From contig JAMWFC010000032.1 in assembly GCA_027475525.1 (NCBI GenBank), forward strand, positions 62,001 to 126,000: DNA of 64,000 bases. The letters run 5' to 3'. The notes under the pieces were generated by a model that saw nothing but the letters and a program-made list of their open reading frames with translations, was not told the origin of the DNA and did no database searches. The translations under genes were made by a program, and so were the position numbers. Shown piece after piece: positions 45,385-55,780 of this stretch (its first letter is position 1; each line of letters opens with the position of its first letter). The DNA comes from Macrolepiota albuminosa. Taxonomy: Eukaryota > Basidiomycota > Agaricomycetes > Agaricales > Agaricaceae.

Positions 45385-45604
45385 CTGTTACACAAGCAAG
45401 GGGGCAAAGTACTGCTGCTTGTGGGGACAATATTTTCCAGGGCCATATGCTATTTGTTTTGCACACAAAGAACAGAAGAAGGGTGCAAAGTGCAAGGCAT
45501 GACAGATCTGTTAGCACAATTCCAAGGATCTTGCTGGCCAGACATAAAGGTATTTCAATAATAGTGGGAGGTATAAAAGCATAAAATAACAATGAGGTAG
45601 AAAG

Positions 45605-45749
45605 GCTAAAAATGATGACAAAATTATAACTAAAATACACAAAATGAGGACTTCCAAATGGTAGATAGGATTTATGAGCTTAACAGTCACACTAGGTCAC
45701 ATCAAAATATGCCCCTCCTGCATGCAGTGCCTGCCTTTGGAAGGGTACT
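45605..45749 (-). repeat. Split direct repeat A1
   Basis: First unit of the element on the minus strand, partner of A2. It begins AGTACCC at 45749, where A2 begins AGTGCCC at 40089. Confidence 0.87.
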
Positions 45750-45815
45750 AAAGGAGAGTGAAGAGATAAAGAGTGAAGGAAGGAAAAAATGAGGAGTCTC
45801 CTGACAGAGTTTCAT
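45750..45815 (-). repeat. Interspersed repeat X, copy 2, second part
   Basis: Reverse complement of 31262-31320 (gactcctcattt...cttcactctccttt). Together with 39233-39666 it forms one X copy split by the DIRS-type insertion. Confidence 0.8.
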
Positions 45816-46100
45816 ATTTTGCAAGGCACTGCATGCACTTATCATCCATCTCTTTAAAGATGTCCAGAGATTGTTGGTTGGTAGAACTGCTGTTCCACAT
45901 GGTACATATATGCATGGTCTACCCAGTCCAGTGAGATACGGTTGTGCAGTAAGACATATAGAGTGTCATTGTCTAATAAGTTACATGTCTGGTCATCTGG
46001 CACATGGACTTGACAAATTTTGAGCTAAGCCCCATGTTGAAACACCAGGGGCTGCACAGGGAATGCAGCATTGTATGAGGCAACTGTCTCATGCTAGAGT
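45816..46100 (-). pseudogene. Relic of an uncharacterised ORF family (WVDHAY family)
   Basis: The minus strand reads YNAAFPVQPLVFQHGA, stop, then NLLDNDTLYVLLHNRISLDWVDHAY followed by FKEMDDKCMQCLAKYETLSGDSS. The block ending WVDHAY matches the better-preserved ORF at 56132-56689 (MLRAMIVNCVPLEWVDHAY). It runs directly into repeat X copy 2, so X may be the 3' region of the element or gene that carried this ORF. No function is known to me. Confidence 0.5.
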
Positions 46101-47315
46101 TTTGGTTGCACCAGACAATAGCAAGTTTTGCTGTGCTATTTGTTCAAAGAAATTTTGCCAGTGCATGCAGTAGACAAGATCTACTGCAATGCTCTGATAG
46201 ATGTTCTCCAGTCCTAGATTACCAAAGACCAGCACATATTGTACAAGCTGGTCCAGATCAAACAGAGTGGTTGGATCTGGTGCATGCATTATGCACAGTG
46301 TAATGGAACTATCTTCTTTTGTGTGCAGGAAGCACTATGGAATGTGCTGTCGTTTAACAATGGCAAGATTGTCAAGACCCTGCATTGGGTTGACAAGGTT
46401 CTGGTACTGCAGCTTTGTTATAAGGAGCTGCATTGTTTTGTTATAAAGAGCATCATCCATTTTCTGTGCAAACATCTGAAGCTTGGTTATCAACATATAC
46501 ACAACAATCCTGTTGTGATGGAGAGTATGGATTCATGTAATACTTATAGAGCTTCTCCAGCTCTAAGAGGGTCTGAGAAAGACTGTGAGGAGCATGTTTA
46601 TACATGATTGTGCTAGGTATGTTAGCATGCTGCCCAGAGGCAAATTTGTAAGCAGTGGCCCAAATTAGTGTTGGGCTTTATCAAGACAGTATTTGTATGA
46701 TACAAATGGTAGGTACAGTGACTGAGTGCTCTTCTGAAGCACAAGTTCAATTGCTCAACATTGAGTGGCCTCCACACCTTCACTCCTAGTCCATTAGAGA
46801 TTCTCCCTGAGAAATTGTTTTCAGCCTTATATCAAAGAGCTTGTTTTGCTTTGGCACAATTCACCTTCTTCTTTGCAATGCACTTATTGCATGCAACATG
46901 TTGGAAATAGTCAGTGGCAATTTTCTCTTTCCTTGCCACCAAGCTATTATACTGTGCTGGAGTGCCCAGGTCTGTGGTCAGCACAACCACTGGGTACTGT
47001 GCTGGTGGAGCTGGCATAGGACAGATAACATACATAATATTTAAGCTAGTTCAGCTCATTCAAGTACATTGAATGGGAAGTCCATGACTTCCAGTTTTGA
47101 TGTGTCTAGCAGTAGTTAATTCTGAGCTTGTTGATGTAGTGCGAGAGAGATCAAAAAGGGGAAGGGAAGACTGATGTGAATTTTGTATAATGAGTTAGCT
47201 TGTCGGAGACTTAGTGAGGTTTATACAAGTGTGTTGTGAGAAGAAATGTATTTCTTGAGTCCTATAGAGTTCTCGAGCGCCGGATCCTCCTCCCGAGAGA
47301 GGGGAGGCCAGAAAC
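46101..47315. other. CpG-poor region without recognisable genes
   Basis: Only short ORFs without motifs on either strand (46091-46303, 46239-46607, 46841-47044). 47080-47315 is the 3' flank of the DIRS-like element; GC and CpG content rise sharply at about 47270. I looked for a copy of the 5' flank (51074-51370) here, as a split direct repeat would need, and saw none. Confidence 0.45.
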
Positions 47316-48251
47316 TCAAGCCAATGCTGTGAAGTTCTGAAGAGCCGGAGGTTCGAAAGGAATGAGGTGAGTTTGGGCCATGTGTAGGAGGGAAGAGAGG
47401 TGAAGGATTCTGGATGGGTCGTTCTCGACGTATAACTTGTAGGAATCGCTGCGCCAGCGCCTTAGGAGCTGGATCTCATAATCCGAGTAACCTGCGGCTG
47501 CTGCCGCAGAGGCTGCCCCTTGCCTGAAGCTGTGGCCTGCGTAAATGCTGGGATTGATGCCTGCTTGGGATAGCACATCTCAGATCGAGTTGACAAAGAA
47601 GGAATAGGAGAGGGCCTTCCCATCTGCCTGTTCGAACAGCGGGGCGTCATTCTTCCAGGGGAGTTCTGCAAAGAGCTTTTTGAGGGCAGTGATTGGGCAT
47701 GTAGGACGTCCTGGTGCAGCCGCAACGGTAATTGTGATGCCTTTGTGGAAAGGGTCGGTTTTGGATGTGGGGAGTGTGAGCCATGCGTGCGTTGCTGATT
47801 CGAAGTTGGGTAGGAATTGGACTGAGTTCCTAGTGAGGTTGAGGCCAGCATTGAACTTCCCTCCTTTCCCAACTGTGAATTCTCCGCTGCGAAGGAGGCC
47901 TGAGTAGGCCAGGCAGCATGCGGCGTAGATTGCGGTGTGACCCAGGTTGATGCCTGGGCGGAGCTGGGCGAGGAGGGCTGTGAGAATGGGAAGGGTGATT
48001 GGCTGGACTGCGTGGCGATCACGTTCGCTGTAGTAGCGCTTGATGCCTCTGATGAGGCGTTGCACCAGCGGGGACTCGACTACTGCAAACGGAAGATTAG
48101 CGTCGACGTGGAGAGAGCGTACTGCTGAGAGGTAAGCCTTAATGGTTTTGGGCTGAATGTGGCCACCAAGGCTTGTGACCCAGGATAGTATTGCGGGTTC
48201 TGAGGCTGGTAGTATGGATCCGTCGGCGTTGTATAGATTGTTGAGCTGCAC
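47316..48251 (-). pseudogene. Tyrosine recombinase (DIRS-like), one in-frame stop
   Basis: One frame from 48251 to 47316 with a single TGA at 47580-47582 (CGA would fit by one C-to-T change). The N-terminal part is a SAM-like core-binding domain (IQPKTIKAYLSAVRSLHVD; LVQRLIRGIKRYY). Catalytic residues are visible in order: Arg in YSGLLRSGEF, His and Arg in YAGHSFRQGAA, and the Tyr nucleophile in the region SDSYKLYVEN. The family inserts circular element DNA by site-specific recombination without a target duplication. It overlaps the RNase H ORF by about 170 bases. Confidence 0.82.
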
Positions 48252-50125
48252 ATGAAGTATGAATTGCTGCTGGCCGGTGGAATATGTGTGGCGGGTGCTT
48301 GCTGCGAGTCCATGCCATAAGTAAAATGCAACGGTTTGGGGGTGATGCCAGTTTTGCTGGAACCACCAAGCTGGAGGTGCTTCGAGCTCGGTTTCTGGTT
48401 CAGCCAGGGGGCAATTGAAAACATGCGGGTGAAAGCAAAGTGGGAAGCAGCGTCAGCAATACTATTCTCAGAAGAGGGAAGCCACTTAGAAGAAAAAGAA
48501 AAGTCAAGGCGGCAGGCTAGGGCAATCAGGTGGCGAATGAGTTTCATTGCGGCTGCAGACTTGATGGACTTATTCCGGATCGCATTGTAGATGGCATTGT
48601 TGTCAATGTGAAAGGTGATGTGATGCCCCCGAAAGCGGTTGCCCCAGCAGAGGATCGCGTATATTACTGTGAACAATTCCTTGACTTGAATGTGTTCACG
48701 GCGTAGGCAGCGTGGGCAGCGTGCAGCAAACCAGTCCTTCCCGAGGTAGCCGCTGAGACCTTTGGCCCCGCTAGCATCGGTGTATATGTCGATGGTCGGC
48801 CGAGATGGTGAGAGGAAGCGAATGCCATTCCACGCTGGTGCAATTGCATGCCACCAGTGAATGTCACGTCGGGCAGCTTTAGAGATGCGACGAACAGCAA
48901 AGGAAGAGTGGGAGAAGGTGGCGGCAAAATTGTACAGGCCGCGGATAAACGCACATGCTATCGGGATCACTTGCGAGGCAAATTGCAAGAAGCCTGTTAG
49001 CTCCTCGAAGTCGCGATGGGTGGCATGGCTGCGAGATGCCCAGGCAGTGGTGAGTTCTCGTAGGTAGTCCAGTTTTTCAGTGGGGAGACGGACTTCCATT
49101 GCAACCGAGTCGAGTTCCAGCCCCAGGAACTCAATGGTTGTGTCAGGGCCTACAATTTTTGATGGCTGAAATGTCAAACCTAGCTGCGTGCCAAGCTCGA
49201 TGGTCCACGAGAGGAATTTTTCGATTGTGGGGAGGGAAATGGATCAGGGGAAGATCGCGAGGAAATCATTGAGGTAGTGGCGTACATGGGCTGGAATGTT
49301 GCGCTGCATGATCCAATGCAGTGCCTCAGCGAAGAGGGTGAAGATATATGGTGCTGAGCGCATGCCAAATGCAAGGACAATATCGTAATATAGCTTCCCA
49401 AGCCATTCGAAACCCAGGAGTGGCCAATTGGCAGGGTGAACGGGAATGTGGCAGAATGCCACCTCAAGGTCGAGTTTGATCATGTGGGAGCCTGGTCCTG
49501 ATGCTGTGAGATCGCGAATGGCATGGCCAATCATGTCGTATGTGATGGTGGCCTCCATGTCAGGGATGCCGTCGTTGACTGATGTTCCCATGGGCCATGA
49601 GAGATGGTGGATGCGGCGCACCTTTTGTGATCGCTTGCAAGTCACTGCTCCAATGGGCAATGTGCGAAAGTTGGCAAACGGTGACGATGTGAACGGTCCA
49701 CGTGTTTGCCTGCTGGCGATTTGCATGGAGATATCAGCGGTGAGTGCTTCAGTGATGGACGGGTCTGCGAAGGCAGATCTCAAGTTGGTGCAGCGCTGGC
49801 TCACAGTATGATCACCTGAAAAGCCTATGTTGGCTCCAAATTGTATGATTTGAGTAATTGTATTTACAAGGTGTTGATCAGGGTACTCGCATAAGTAGAA
49901 AGTCCATGCCGCATTGTTTAGTGTGGTCTCCACGCATGGCAGAGATGCCGTGTTGAAGAGAGGAGTGTTGGTGCGTGGTTCGGTGTTGGGGCGTCGTGGA
50001 GGAGTAAGGAGAGAGGGGTCGATGGGGTCCAGAATGTGAAAGCCAGTTGACAGTATAGATGGGCCAGAAGGAGGGCTAGGGCAAGCCGTGGTGGCGGAGG
50101 AGCAATGACTTGCCCCGCCGGGCAC
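48080..50125 (-). pseudogene. Reverse transcriptase-RNase H (DIRS-like), one in-frame stop
   Basis: One frame of 682 codons from 50125 to 48080, broken only by TGA at 49242-49244. Reverse transcriptase motif A is visible as MIKLDLEVAFCHIPV, motif B region as AFGMRSAPYIFTLF, and the catalytic YxDD box as HYLNDFLAIF, where the first Asp is Asn (AAT, a G-to-A change). After the stop come the thumb (IEFLGLELDS) and RNase H (TIDIYTDASGAKGLSGYLG; VKELFTVIYAI; FHIDNNAIYNAI; NSIADAASH), with its four acidic positions in place. The catalytic change alone would abolish activity. Confidence 0.85.
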
Positions 50126-50185
50126 CTAATCCTTGTGGTGAAGTTTCCCGTGGTCTGCTTTCCCGCAGGAGACGCATGTGTGAGG

Positions 50186-51073
50186 TCAGCCCCAGGGGCA
50201 TGGGGTGACTGGGCATTTACCATCATTGAACTTGCGACATGGGTCGTTAGGGTTTGGCGGGGTGCAAGTGGACGAGTTGGGTTTATTCTTGGCTGGTGTG
50301 GCTTTTCGGTGTGCATAGACATGCCTCGACAAGAGATCGCTGTCTCGTCGACCCCACTGTGAGTAATCTCCTGATGCCATTTCAGCTCGGCAATGGTTGA
50401 AAAAGACTGAATGGTATGCGAATACTGCGGACCATTCGTATTCCACGATGAGCTCAAGCAGTTGCTCCGTGTACATCCATAGATGGTCTGAGGCCAATGC
50501 GTCGTTGACGTGGAATGCAAGGATGCGGAAGTAGGTCTGGAGGAGGATCACCACTGAGAAGGGAGATTTATATTCTTTGGCCGCATGAGTGCTGACTTCG
50601 AACTGATTTGTCGAGCCGTTGAATGTATATGCCGTCTCCTTATCTTGGTTCGTGGGGTCAAGCTTGTGTAAGTCCGCAGCCTTAAAGTCGTGGGTGATAA
50701 TTACCGCTAACACTGCCGCCTCAACGTCGGGGAACCAAGACCGTAGAGAAAGAGGTGCAGCGGGGGACGTACCGTTTATGCTGGGTGCAGTGATTGGGGG
50801 CACGAAATTACCCACTGCCTGAGTGGGTGTGGGCTGAGGTGTGGGAGGGGGTGGCGGAGCAGATGTGGCCAGAGAGGGAACCTGAGCATCGACTCTGGCG
50901 ATGAGCTGGGACAAGAGTGCCTGAAGTTGGACGTGAGAATTCCAAATCTCAGCCACTTCTTCGGCCGACAGAGAAGTGGGTTCAGGTGATGCCGGTGGAG
51001 GAGTCATGGGACGAGGATTGCTACTAGTGAAGCGACCGTCGGGAGCTCTGGGTGGTAGGGAAATCTTTCTCAT
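50186..51073 (-). CDS. Gag-like protein of the DIRS-like element
   Basis: 295 codons. The N-terminus is basic and Pro-rich (PPRAPDGRFTSSNPRPMTPP), then a short helix-forming segment (EEVAEIWNSHVQLQALLSQLIARVDAQ), a Pro/Thr linker and an ordered part from about residue 105 (SLRSWFPDVEAAVLAVIITHDFKAADLHKLDP; FSVVILLQTYFRILAFHVNDALASDHLW). The C-terminus has CRKFNDGKCPVTPCPW, a small Cys cluster suggesting RNA binding, which continues past the stop in another frame. By position it is the structural gag; sequence support is only moderate. The ORF itself is intact. Confidence 0.65.
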   Translation of the reverse strand: MRKISLPPRAPDGRFTSSNPRPMTPPPASPEPTSLSAEEVAEIWNSHVQLQALLSQLIARVDAQVPSLATSAPPPPPTPQPTPTQAVGNFVPPITAPSINGTSPAAPLSLRSWFPDVEAAVLAVIITHDFKAADLHKLDPTNQDKETAYTFNGSTNQFEVSTHAAKEYKSPFSVVILLQTYFRILAFHVNDALASDHLWMYTEQLLELIVEYEWSAVFAYHSVFFNHCRAEMASGDYSQWGRRDSDLLSRHVYAHRKATPAKNKPNSSTCTPPNPNDPCRKFNDGKCPVTPCPWG

Positions 51074-51480
51074 ACACTGGGCAGTGTGACAATGTATAGA
51101 TTAGACCGCGATCTAAAATGACGACGCATGATGTAATGTGGGTGTCTAATCTATATAACTGCGAGCGCAGTGTGAGACGATGACGCGAGGTGTTTGTAAA
51201 GTACTTACCTGCAAGCGCAGTGTGAGATGATGGAGGCGTCATCAATGCTGCCCGCAGGTATATAATGGACAGAAGACAATGGGAATTTGATGTGAAAAGG
51301 TGAAGCGATGTGAACAGTGAAGTGTGATGGTGTGAAGGGTGCAGTTATCAAAGTGTCGCCCGAATTAACCCCGGGCAACTCCTCATCACCTTGCCCAAAC
51401 CATTTACAACCAGAATGCTGGCAAGATGATCTCAGCTTGTCCAGGGCATAAGATGACAATGCCAGATCTCAATTGGCTAA
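51074..51480. other. 5' flank of the DIRS-like element
   Basis: GC-richer than what follows. It holds two near copies of gc(a/g)agcgcagtgtgaga-gatg about 49 bp apart and a short inverted repeat around ctaatctata. It probably contains the promoter and the 5' terminus of the element; composition changes to CpG-poor near 51480. Confidence 0.4.
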
Positions 51481-52960
51481 GCCACCAAAGGTGCAGACAT
51501 GGGTTGTGCAAGAACTCTTTCTCCAGGCTCAGCTCAGGATGTAGTATTAGTAGACACTCTTAGCACTGTGGCAACAGGTTTGGACTCTATAACTAGAGCC
51601 ACTGAATATGTAGGGTCCTGCTAATTTAATGACAGTTCTGCCAGTAGTTCACTGACCACAGCCAGAGACTCCACAGGCTGGCCCTGAGGGGCTACAATGG
51701 TTAACTATGACAACAATGCTACAGGTTGGACAGGCTGCTCTGGGTGCACAGGTCATACTGCCATTGGTGCTCTTGCCTATGAAGGCTTGACTGGTCAAGT
51801 GGGCTGATACTTAGCCTGCTTGATCTCAAAGGTCAATTTCTCAGAGGCCGGTACTTTGCACTTGGAAGCATGGTTGATTTGTTTTAGTGCTGATCTGTGC
51901 TGCTATTTTATAAGCTTGATCTGATTGAGCAATTGTTCCAACACTACAACAGCCAGACTATTCTGCAAGAAGGATGCAGATGCAGGCACTGGCTGCCCCA
52001 CTGCTTCCAACTGGCAAAGGAGTGCATCTGGCACTGTTGACTTTTGTGCCTGCAATACATATTCTGGATATTGCTTTACCACAGGCCAGCATGCCCACAT
52101 ACATCTGTGCAGATGCAGGTGGCTGCAGGGGAGGCACCTGATAAAGGTACTCTCAGCACTTATAGCACCTGTCATTGTCTATATCCATTTGTTGCATGTG
52201 GAGTGGTATCTGATAAGGAAGCAGCTCTTTATGGTCTGGATAGGCCACTTCTGCTGTCTGATAGTGCTCAACTGCCTGATATGGTGGCTACACCTAATAC
52301 TGATACAGAACTTGCTGAAACTGATGTATATTCAGAGGTCTCCTTCCATCAGAGCCTTGTAGGCTCTGATTATTTTGGTGTGGCCCCCAATAAGCCATCA
52401 ACAGAAACACATCAGTTAGACATATGTTGGGCACATAGAGACATCACAATGGTACATATTATATGTTGTAGAGGAGCTGACTTTGTGCCATACAATACAT
52501 GTCTAGCAGAGTCCACTACACTGTAGCAGAGCAGTTCCACAGTATGCCATAGAATACAGAGCTGTGTACATGTCACAATGTGCTGTATGACATGGTCCAG
52601 CAGATCAATATAAGGTGAGCACATATATGCACATGCAGGCCTGGCAGATGCCAGCAGACACCAGCAAATGTTAGCAAGTGACAGCAGCTGTTAGCAGGCA
52701 TCAGCCCATGAGTGAAAACCTCATCTGTTAGCAGACACCAGCACATGAGTAAACCCTCCTTGAGATTTCCTACTTTTCTCCCCTCTCACTTTCTCTTTAT
52801 AATAACTTGAGGCTGTGCACCTCTTCTTCCCCTCCTTTGCTCACCCCCAATGCCAGCAGATGTCTATAAAAAGGCACTGCAGACCTATGCATGCCACCAG
52901 CAAACATCTTTACAGACCTACATCAGCCTATGTGAATCTATGCAGGCCCATGCCAGCCTA
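51481..52960. other. Degenerate CpG-poor region
   Basis: ORFs at 51925-52362 and 52044-52526 overlap in different frames and have no recognisable motif. 52620-52750 is enriched in a degenerate gttagcag/caccagca unit. I cannot assign any gene. Confidence 0.4.
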
Positions 52961-53156
52961 CATAGTGTAACATAGTTATGGGGTTTTGGTGAGTTTTTGA
53001 ATCCTTAAGTGTCCCAAGTGTGTAAGATCCAGTTCTATAGAGAGAATGATGACTACAACACAAGTATAGAGATGGTGGTAAAGGATAAAGACTAAAGAGT
53101 GGCTATGCTAAGTGTGACCAAATATAGGCTGTAACAGCCTGCTTTGTTACACATAG
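52961..53156. mobile_element. Solo LTR with 5-bp target duplication
   Basis: 52966-53151 (186 bp) starts TGTAACATAG and ends TTTGTTACA, so its ends are inverted TGTAACA/TGTTACA. It is flanked by catag on both sides (52961-52965 and 53152-53156). No internal region is present, as after recombination between two LTRs. Orientation is not decidable from the symmetrical ends. Confidence 0.75.
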
Positions 53157-54306
53157 GCTACTAGCAGACATTTGCAGGCTCACACAGGCCCATGGGGGCT
53201 GGTTAGATCAAAAAAAAAGTAACCTTCACCTTGTTCTTTATATTCTGTAGGGGAGAATCAAACTCCTGGTCTTGCAGAAGCCTCTAGCAACAGAACACAT
53301 TGACAATTTATCTATTGCACTACAGGTCTGTTACTAGTAGATAGAATCAAAAGTAGGATAACACAATGAATAGCAGCCTTCCAATGTTCCCACAGGTCCC
53401 TGCATAAGTAATAAGAGGTGGAAGGGGGTGGCACACCTCTCAGAAGAGTTTTCATAGCTTGAAAAGGGGTGTTGGCTTCAACTGCCATCAGCTGGCCATC
53501 TCAACATTCCTGGTTCATCAAGAATCAAGGTACCATGGATATGGCAATCTAATTCTGATACAGAAAATGAATCTGCAACTATTTCTGAATATGAGTTCTC
53601 TTATTAACATTTCTACTATCAATTCATCTGTTTGTAAACATATCTATTTAGTTAATCATGTTTATTATCTACATGTTAGAGCACAACACAACAGATGAAC
53701 TGCCAGCTTGTCACCAGTAATCTAGAGTGGATAGTTCAGTATTTCTTTAACCAGGCAGAAATTTGGTCAAAACATGTTATTCAGTTAAGAAAAGAGGTCT
53801 CCAGTCATATGCCCACAAAAAGATGGCCAGATGGCAAGAATTGGCCTCTATGGCAATTGATAATGCTTCCTGATTTTATTTCCCTCCAAACTGCAAGAGA
53901 TCTGCTGCAAAAGTGACAGATGCAGAGACAGATTGAACTGAGGAATGCATAACATTATTTGATGGATATATTGCTTGCTGCCATCAGTAGATGATTGGAA
54001 TGGATTTGTGATATTGTCACATGCAATGAAATTATTGAAAATCACTATTGTTTACAAGGAACAAAAATCTGATACATAGCAGTACAAGAGTGCAATGGCA
54101 TCTACTTCTGTACCACACAATGTCCTCTCCCAAGCTACTGTACTAGAAAATTTGCAAGAGGTTGTTGACTACATTGAGTCACACCTCATTGCAGCACTTT
54201 TCATATTAAGCAATCTTGCACCAAGTATTGAAGCAAAAAAAGCATTAACATAACTTCAAAATAGGTAAATATCTTAAGATCTGAATGTGTGCCATAGAAC
54301 TTTGTA
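53157..54306. other. Degenerate region, no gene assigned
   Basis: Short ORFs only (53459-53698, 53695-53916). The latter reads CQLVTSNLEWIVQYFFNQAEIWSKHV, which could be an upstream piece of the relic that follows, but I see no motif. Confidence 0.35.
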
Positions 54307-55198
54307 TTGTCATATCTGGGGGCTGCATCACTAAATAATGTGATCTGCAATGTTCCAGACATTATCAAAAGCTTGAGCCAATTTTTCCCTCTCCAAAATC
54401 AACAAACCTTGCTCAAAGAGATTCTGGAGTTTGTTGATAGCCATCAAGGTCTAATCAGAAACCTATATGGCTGTGATTGGTGGAACCACATTGGCTGAGA
54501 TGATGTTCAGATTCTAAGCAATGAAACACTGCAGCATTGCCTTCTTGTACATCAGCAAGGCTTCCACTCTATAGAAAGCTTTTTGGCATGCAACTACTGG
54601 CCATCTATGACATTACTATCAGCAGATGGAATAGTGTTTGTCCCACCACCAGACAATTTGCTCTGTGTATTTGTGGGTAGCAGATCTGCTAGAGGCTACC
54701 AGCAGATGCTTCTAGCCTTAAACAAGTTGCAGTTGCTGGATAGGACAGAATATATCACAATATCCAACAATATGATCTGCCTGTTTGCTAGCAGCAAGTC
54801 TGTTGCTACTTCTGTCAGTTCTATTGCCAGGTCTAGATATTAAGTCCTATACCAATAGTATTGATGGTGAACAACCTGATTCTCAAGACTTCCTCTCTAT
54901 GGCCAATCTTATTACCTTCTCCAATACCAACTCTCCTTAATGGCCATTCTTGATGCATATCAAACACTGGAACCAACAACATCTACTCTACAACCTCTAC
55001 AGTAAAGTTAAACCTAGACTGGTGTATGGCTCCACAATGAAACACTCTCATATTGTAGTTCAAGCAGCATTTCAACTTTCTTCCACTCCAGCAGCTTATA
55101 TCTGCCAGACATTCATGGAGCTGAGGGTGTCTAACAATGACCAGGTGGATATTCCTAATCTACACATTTATAAATCCAGACTTAGAGGTCATGAGTAG
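54307..55198 (+). pseudogene. Relic of an unknown protein-coding gene
   Basis: One frame from 54307 to 54843 is broken only by TGA at 54496-54498, and a second frame continues at 54950-55198. The text has normal protein character: FPLQNQQTLLKEILEFVDSHQGLIRNLYG; NYWPSMTLLSADGIVFVPPPDNLLCVFVGSRSARGYQQMLLALNKLQ; and KPRLVYGSTMKHSHIVVQAAFQLS. I do not recognise the family and see no catalytic motif. The low CpG content and isolated stop suggest recent or moderate decay. It could belong to a transposon or to a host gene. Confidence 0.45.
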
Positions 55199-55370
55199 AA
55201 GTAAAGACATCTCTCCTTTGCTCATTGTTGCAGAAAACAATATGGAAGACAAATCTTTGCCTCCTTTGTTTATTGCTGTGGAACAGGAGATAAAAAACAA
55301 TTCTTTGCCACATCTATTCACTATTGGTGAAGGAGATGTAGTAGAAGAACTGACAGCAATTGAGACTATA

Positions 55371-55585
55371 CACTAGCTCAAAAAACTGCCCCAATGTTTG
55401 GCCCTTTTGAAAAGATTCACATGGTGTGCAACAATTACATAAGCGAAAAATTGTAGAAAATCACATGACATACAACTATATCTTGGCTTCATAATAACAT
55501 ATAAATCATGTGATTTGGACAAGAACTTGCTGATTGATAAATCAAACAAAATGTTCAATCATTGGGGCAGTTTTTTGATCCACTC
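55371..55585 (-). mobile_element. Small TIR element (MITE-like), copy 2
   Basis: 215 bp between TA (55369-55370) and TA (55586-55587). The ends are CACTAGCTCAAAAAACTGCC and, inverted, GAGTGGATCAAAAAACTGCC. The interior is the reverse complement of the copy at 2870-3061 (shared: catgtgatt, ttgttgcacaccatgtgaatctt). No ORF of its own. It abuts an LTR candidate. Confidence 0.75.
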
Positions 55586-55589
55586 TAAT

Positions 55590-55780
55590 TGAAACAAAGT
55601 CAAGTAGTTGCTTAGCCTTACGGTCACACCACAGAACCAGATCGATATTTGATTCTAGTACTATGAGTATGACAGTAAAATTGGCTGCCTTATATAAGGC
55701 AGCCAGCTGGTATGTAAAGTAATAATAAATAATTAATATAATGGTATATTAATTATTTGACTACACTACGATATGTTACA
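55590..55780 (-). repeat. Candidate 3' LTR with TATA palindrome
   Basis: On the minus strand: polypurine text CTCAAAGGAGGGCA, then TGTAACATATCG... to ...TTTGTTTCA, 191 bp. It holds a perfect 22-bp palindrome centred on TATA (55683-55704). Its start TGTAACA matches the solo LTR at 52966. No partner LTR is in the window, so the borders are provisional. Confidence 0.5.

Larger units (their letters stand above)
39667..45749 (-). mobile_element. DIRS/Ngaro-type tyrosine-recombinase retroelement, decayed
   Basis: About 6.08 kb inserted in repeat X copy 2. Read on the minus strand it has A1 (45749 down to about 45605), a gag-like region, reverse transcriptase, RNase H and tyrosine recombinase, then B1 (about 40295-40090), A2 (40089 to about 39955) and B2 (about 39905-39667). 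This split direct repeat order is diagnostic of PAT/Ngaro-type DIRS elements. The uninterrupted X copy at 31.26-31.34 kb defines the ends. There is no obvious target duplication, as expected for recombinase-mediated insertion. The coding regions are full of stops and almost free of CpG. Confidence 0.82.
47316..51073 (-). mobile_element. DIRS-like retroelement, nearly intact coding region
   Basis: Coding block on the minus strand: gag-like ORF (50186-51073), reverse transcriptase plus RNase H (48080-50125) and tyrosine recombinase (47316-48251), the latter two overlapping in different frames. This order and the recombinase in place of a DDE integrase define the DIRS group. Each pol ORF is broken by one TGA only. 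The termini are not identified; short direct repeats (gcgcagtgtgaga at about 51166 and 51215) lie upstream of gag. Confidence 0.85.

Noticed and set aside
47080..51370. Split direct repeats for the second DIRS-like element
   Set aside because: No clear match was found between the flanks at 47080-47315 and 51074-51370, so I do not claim termini for this element.
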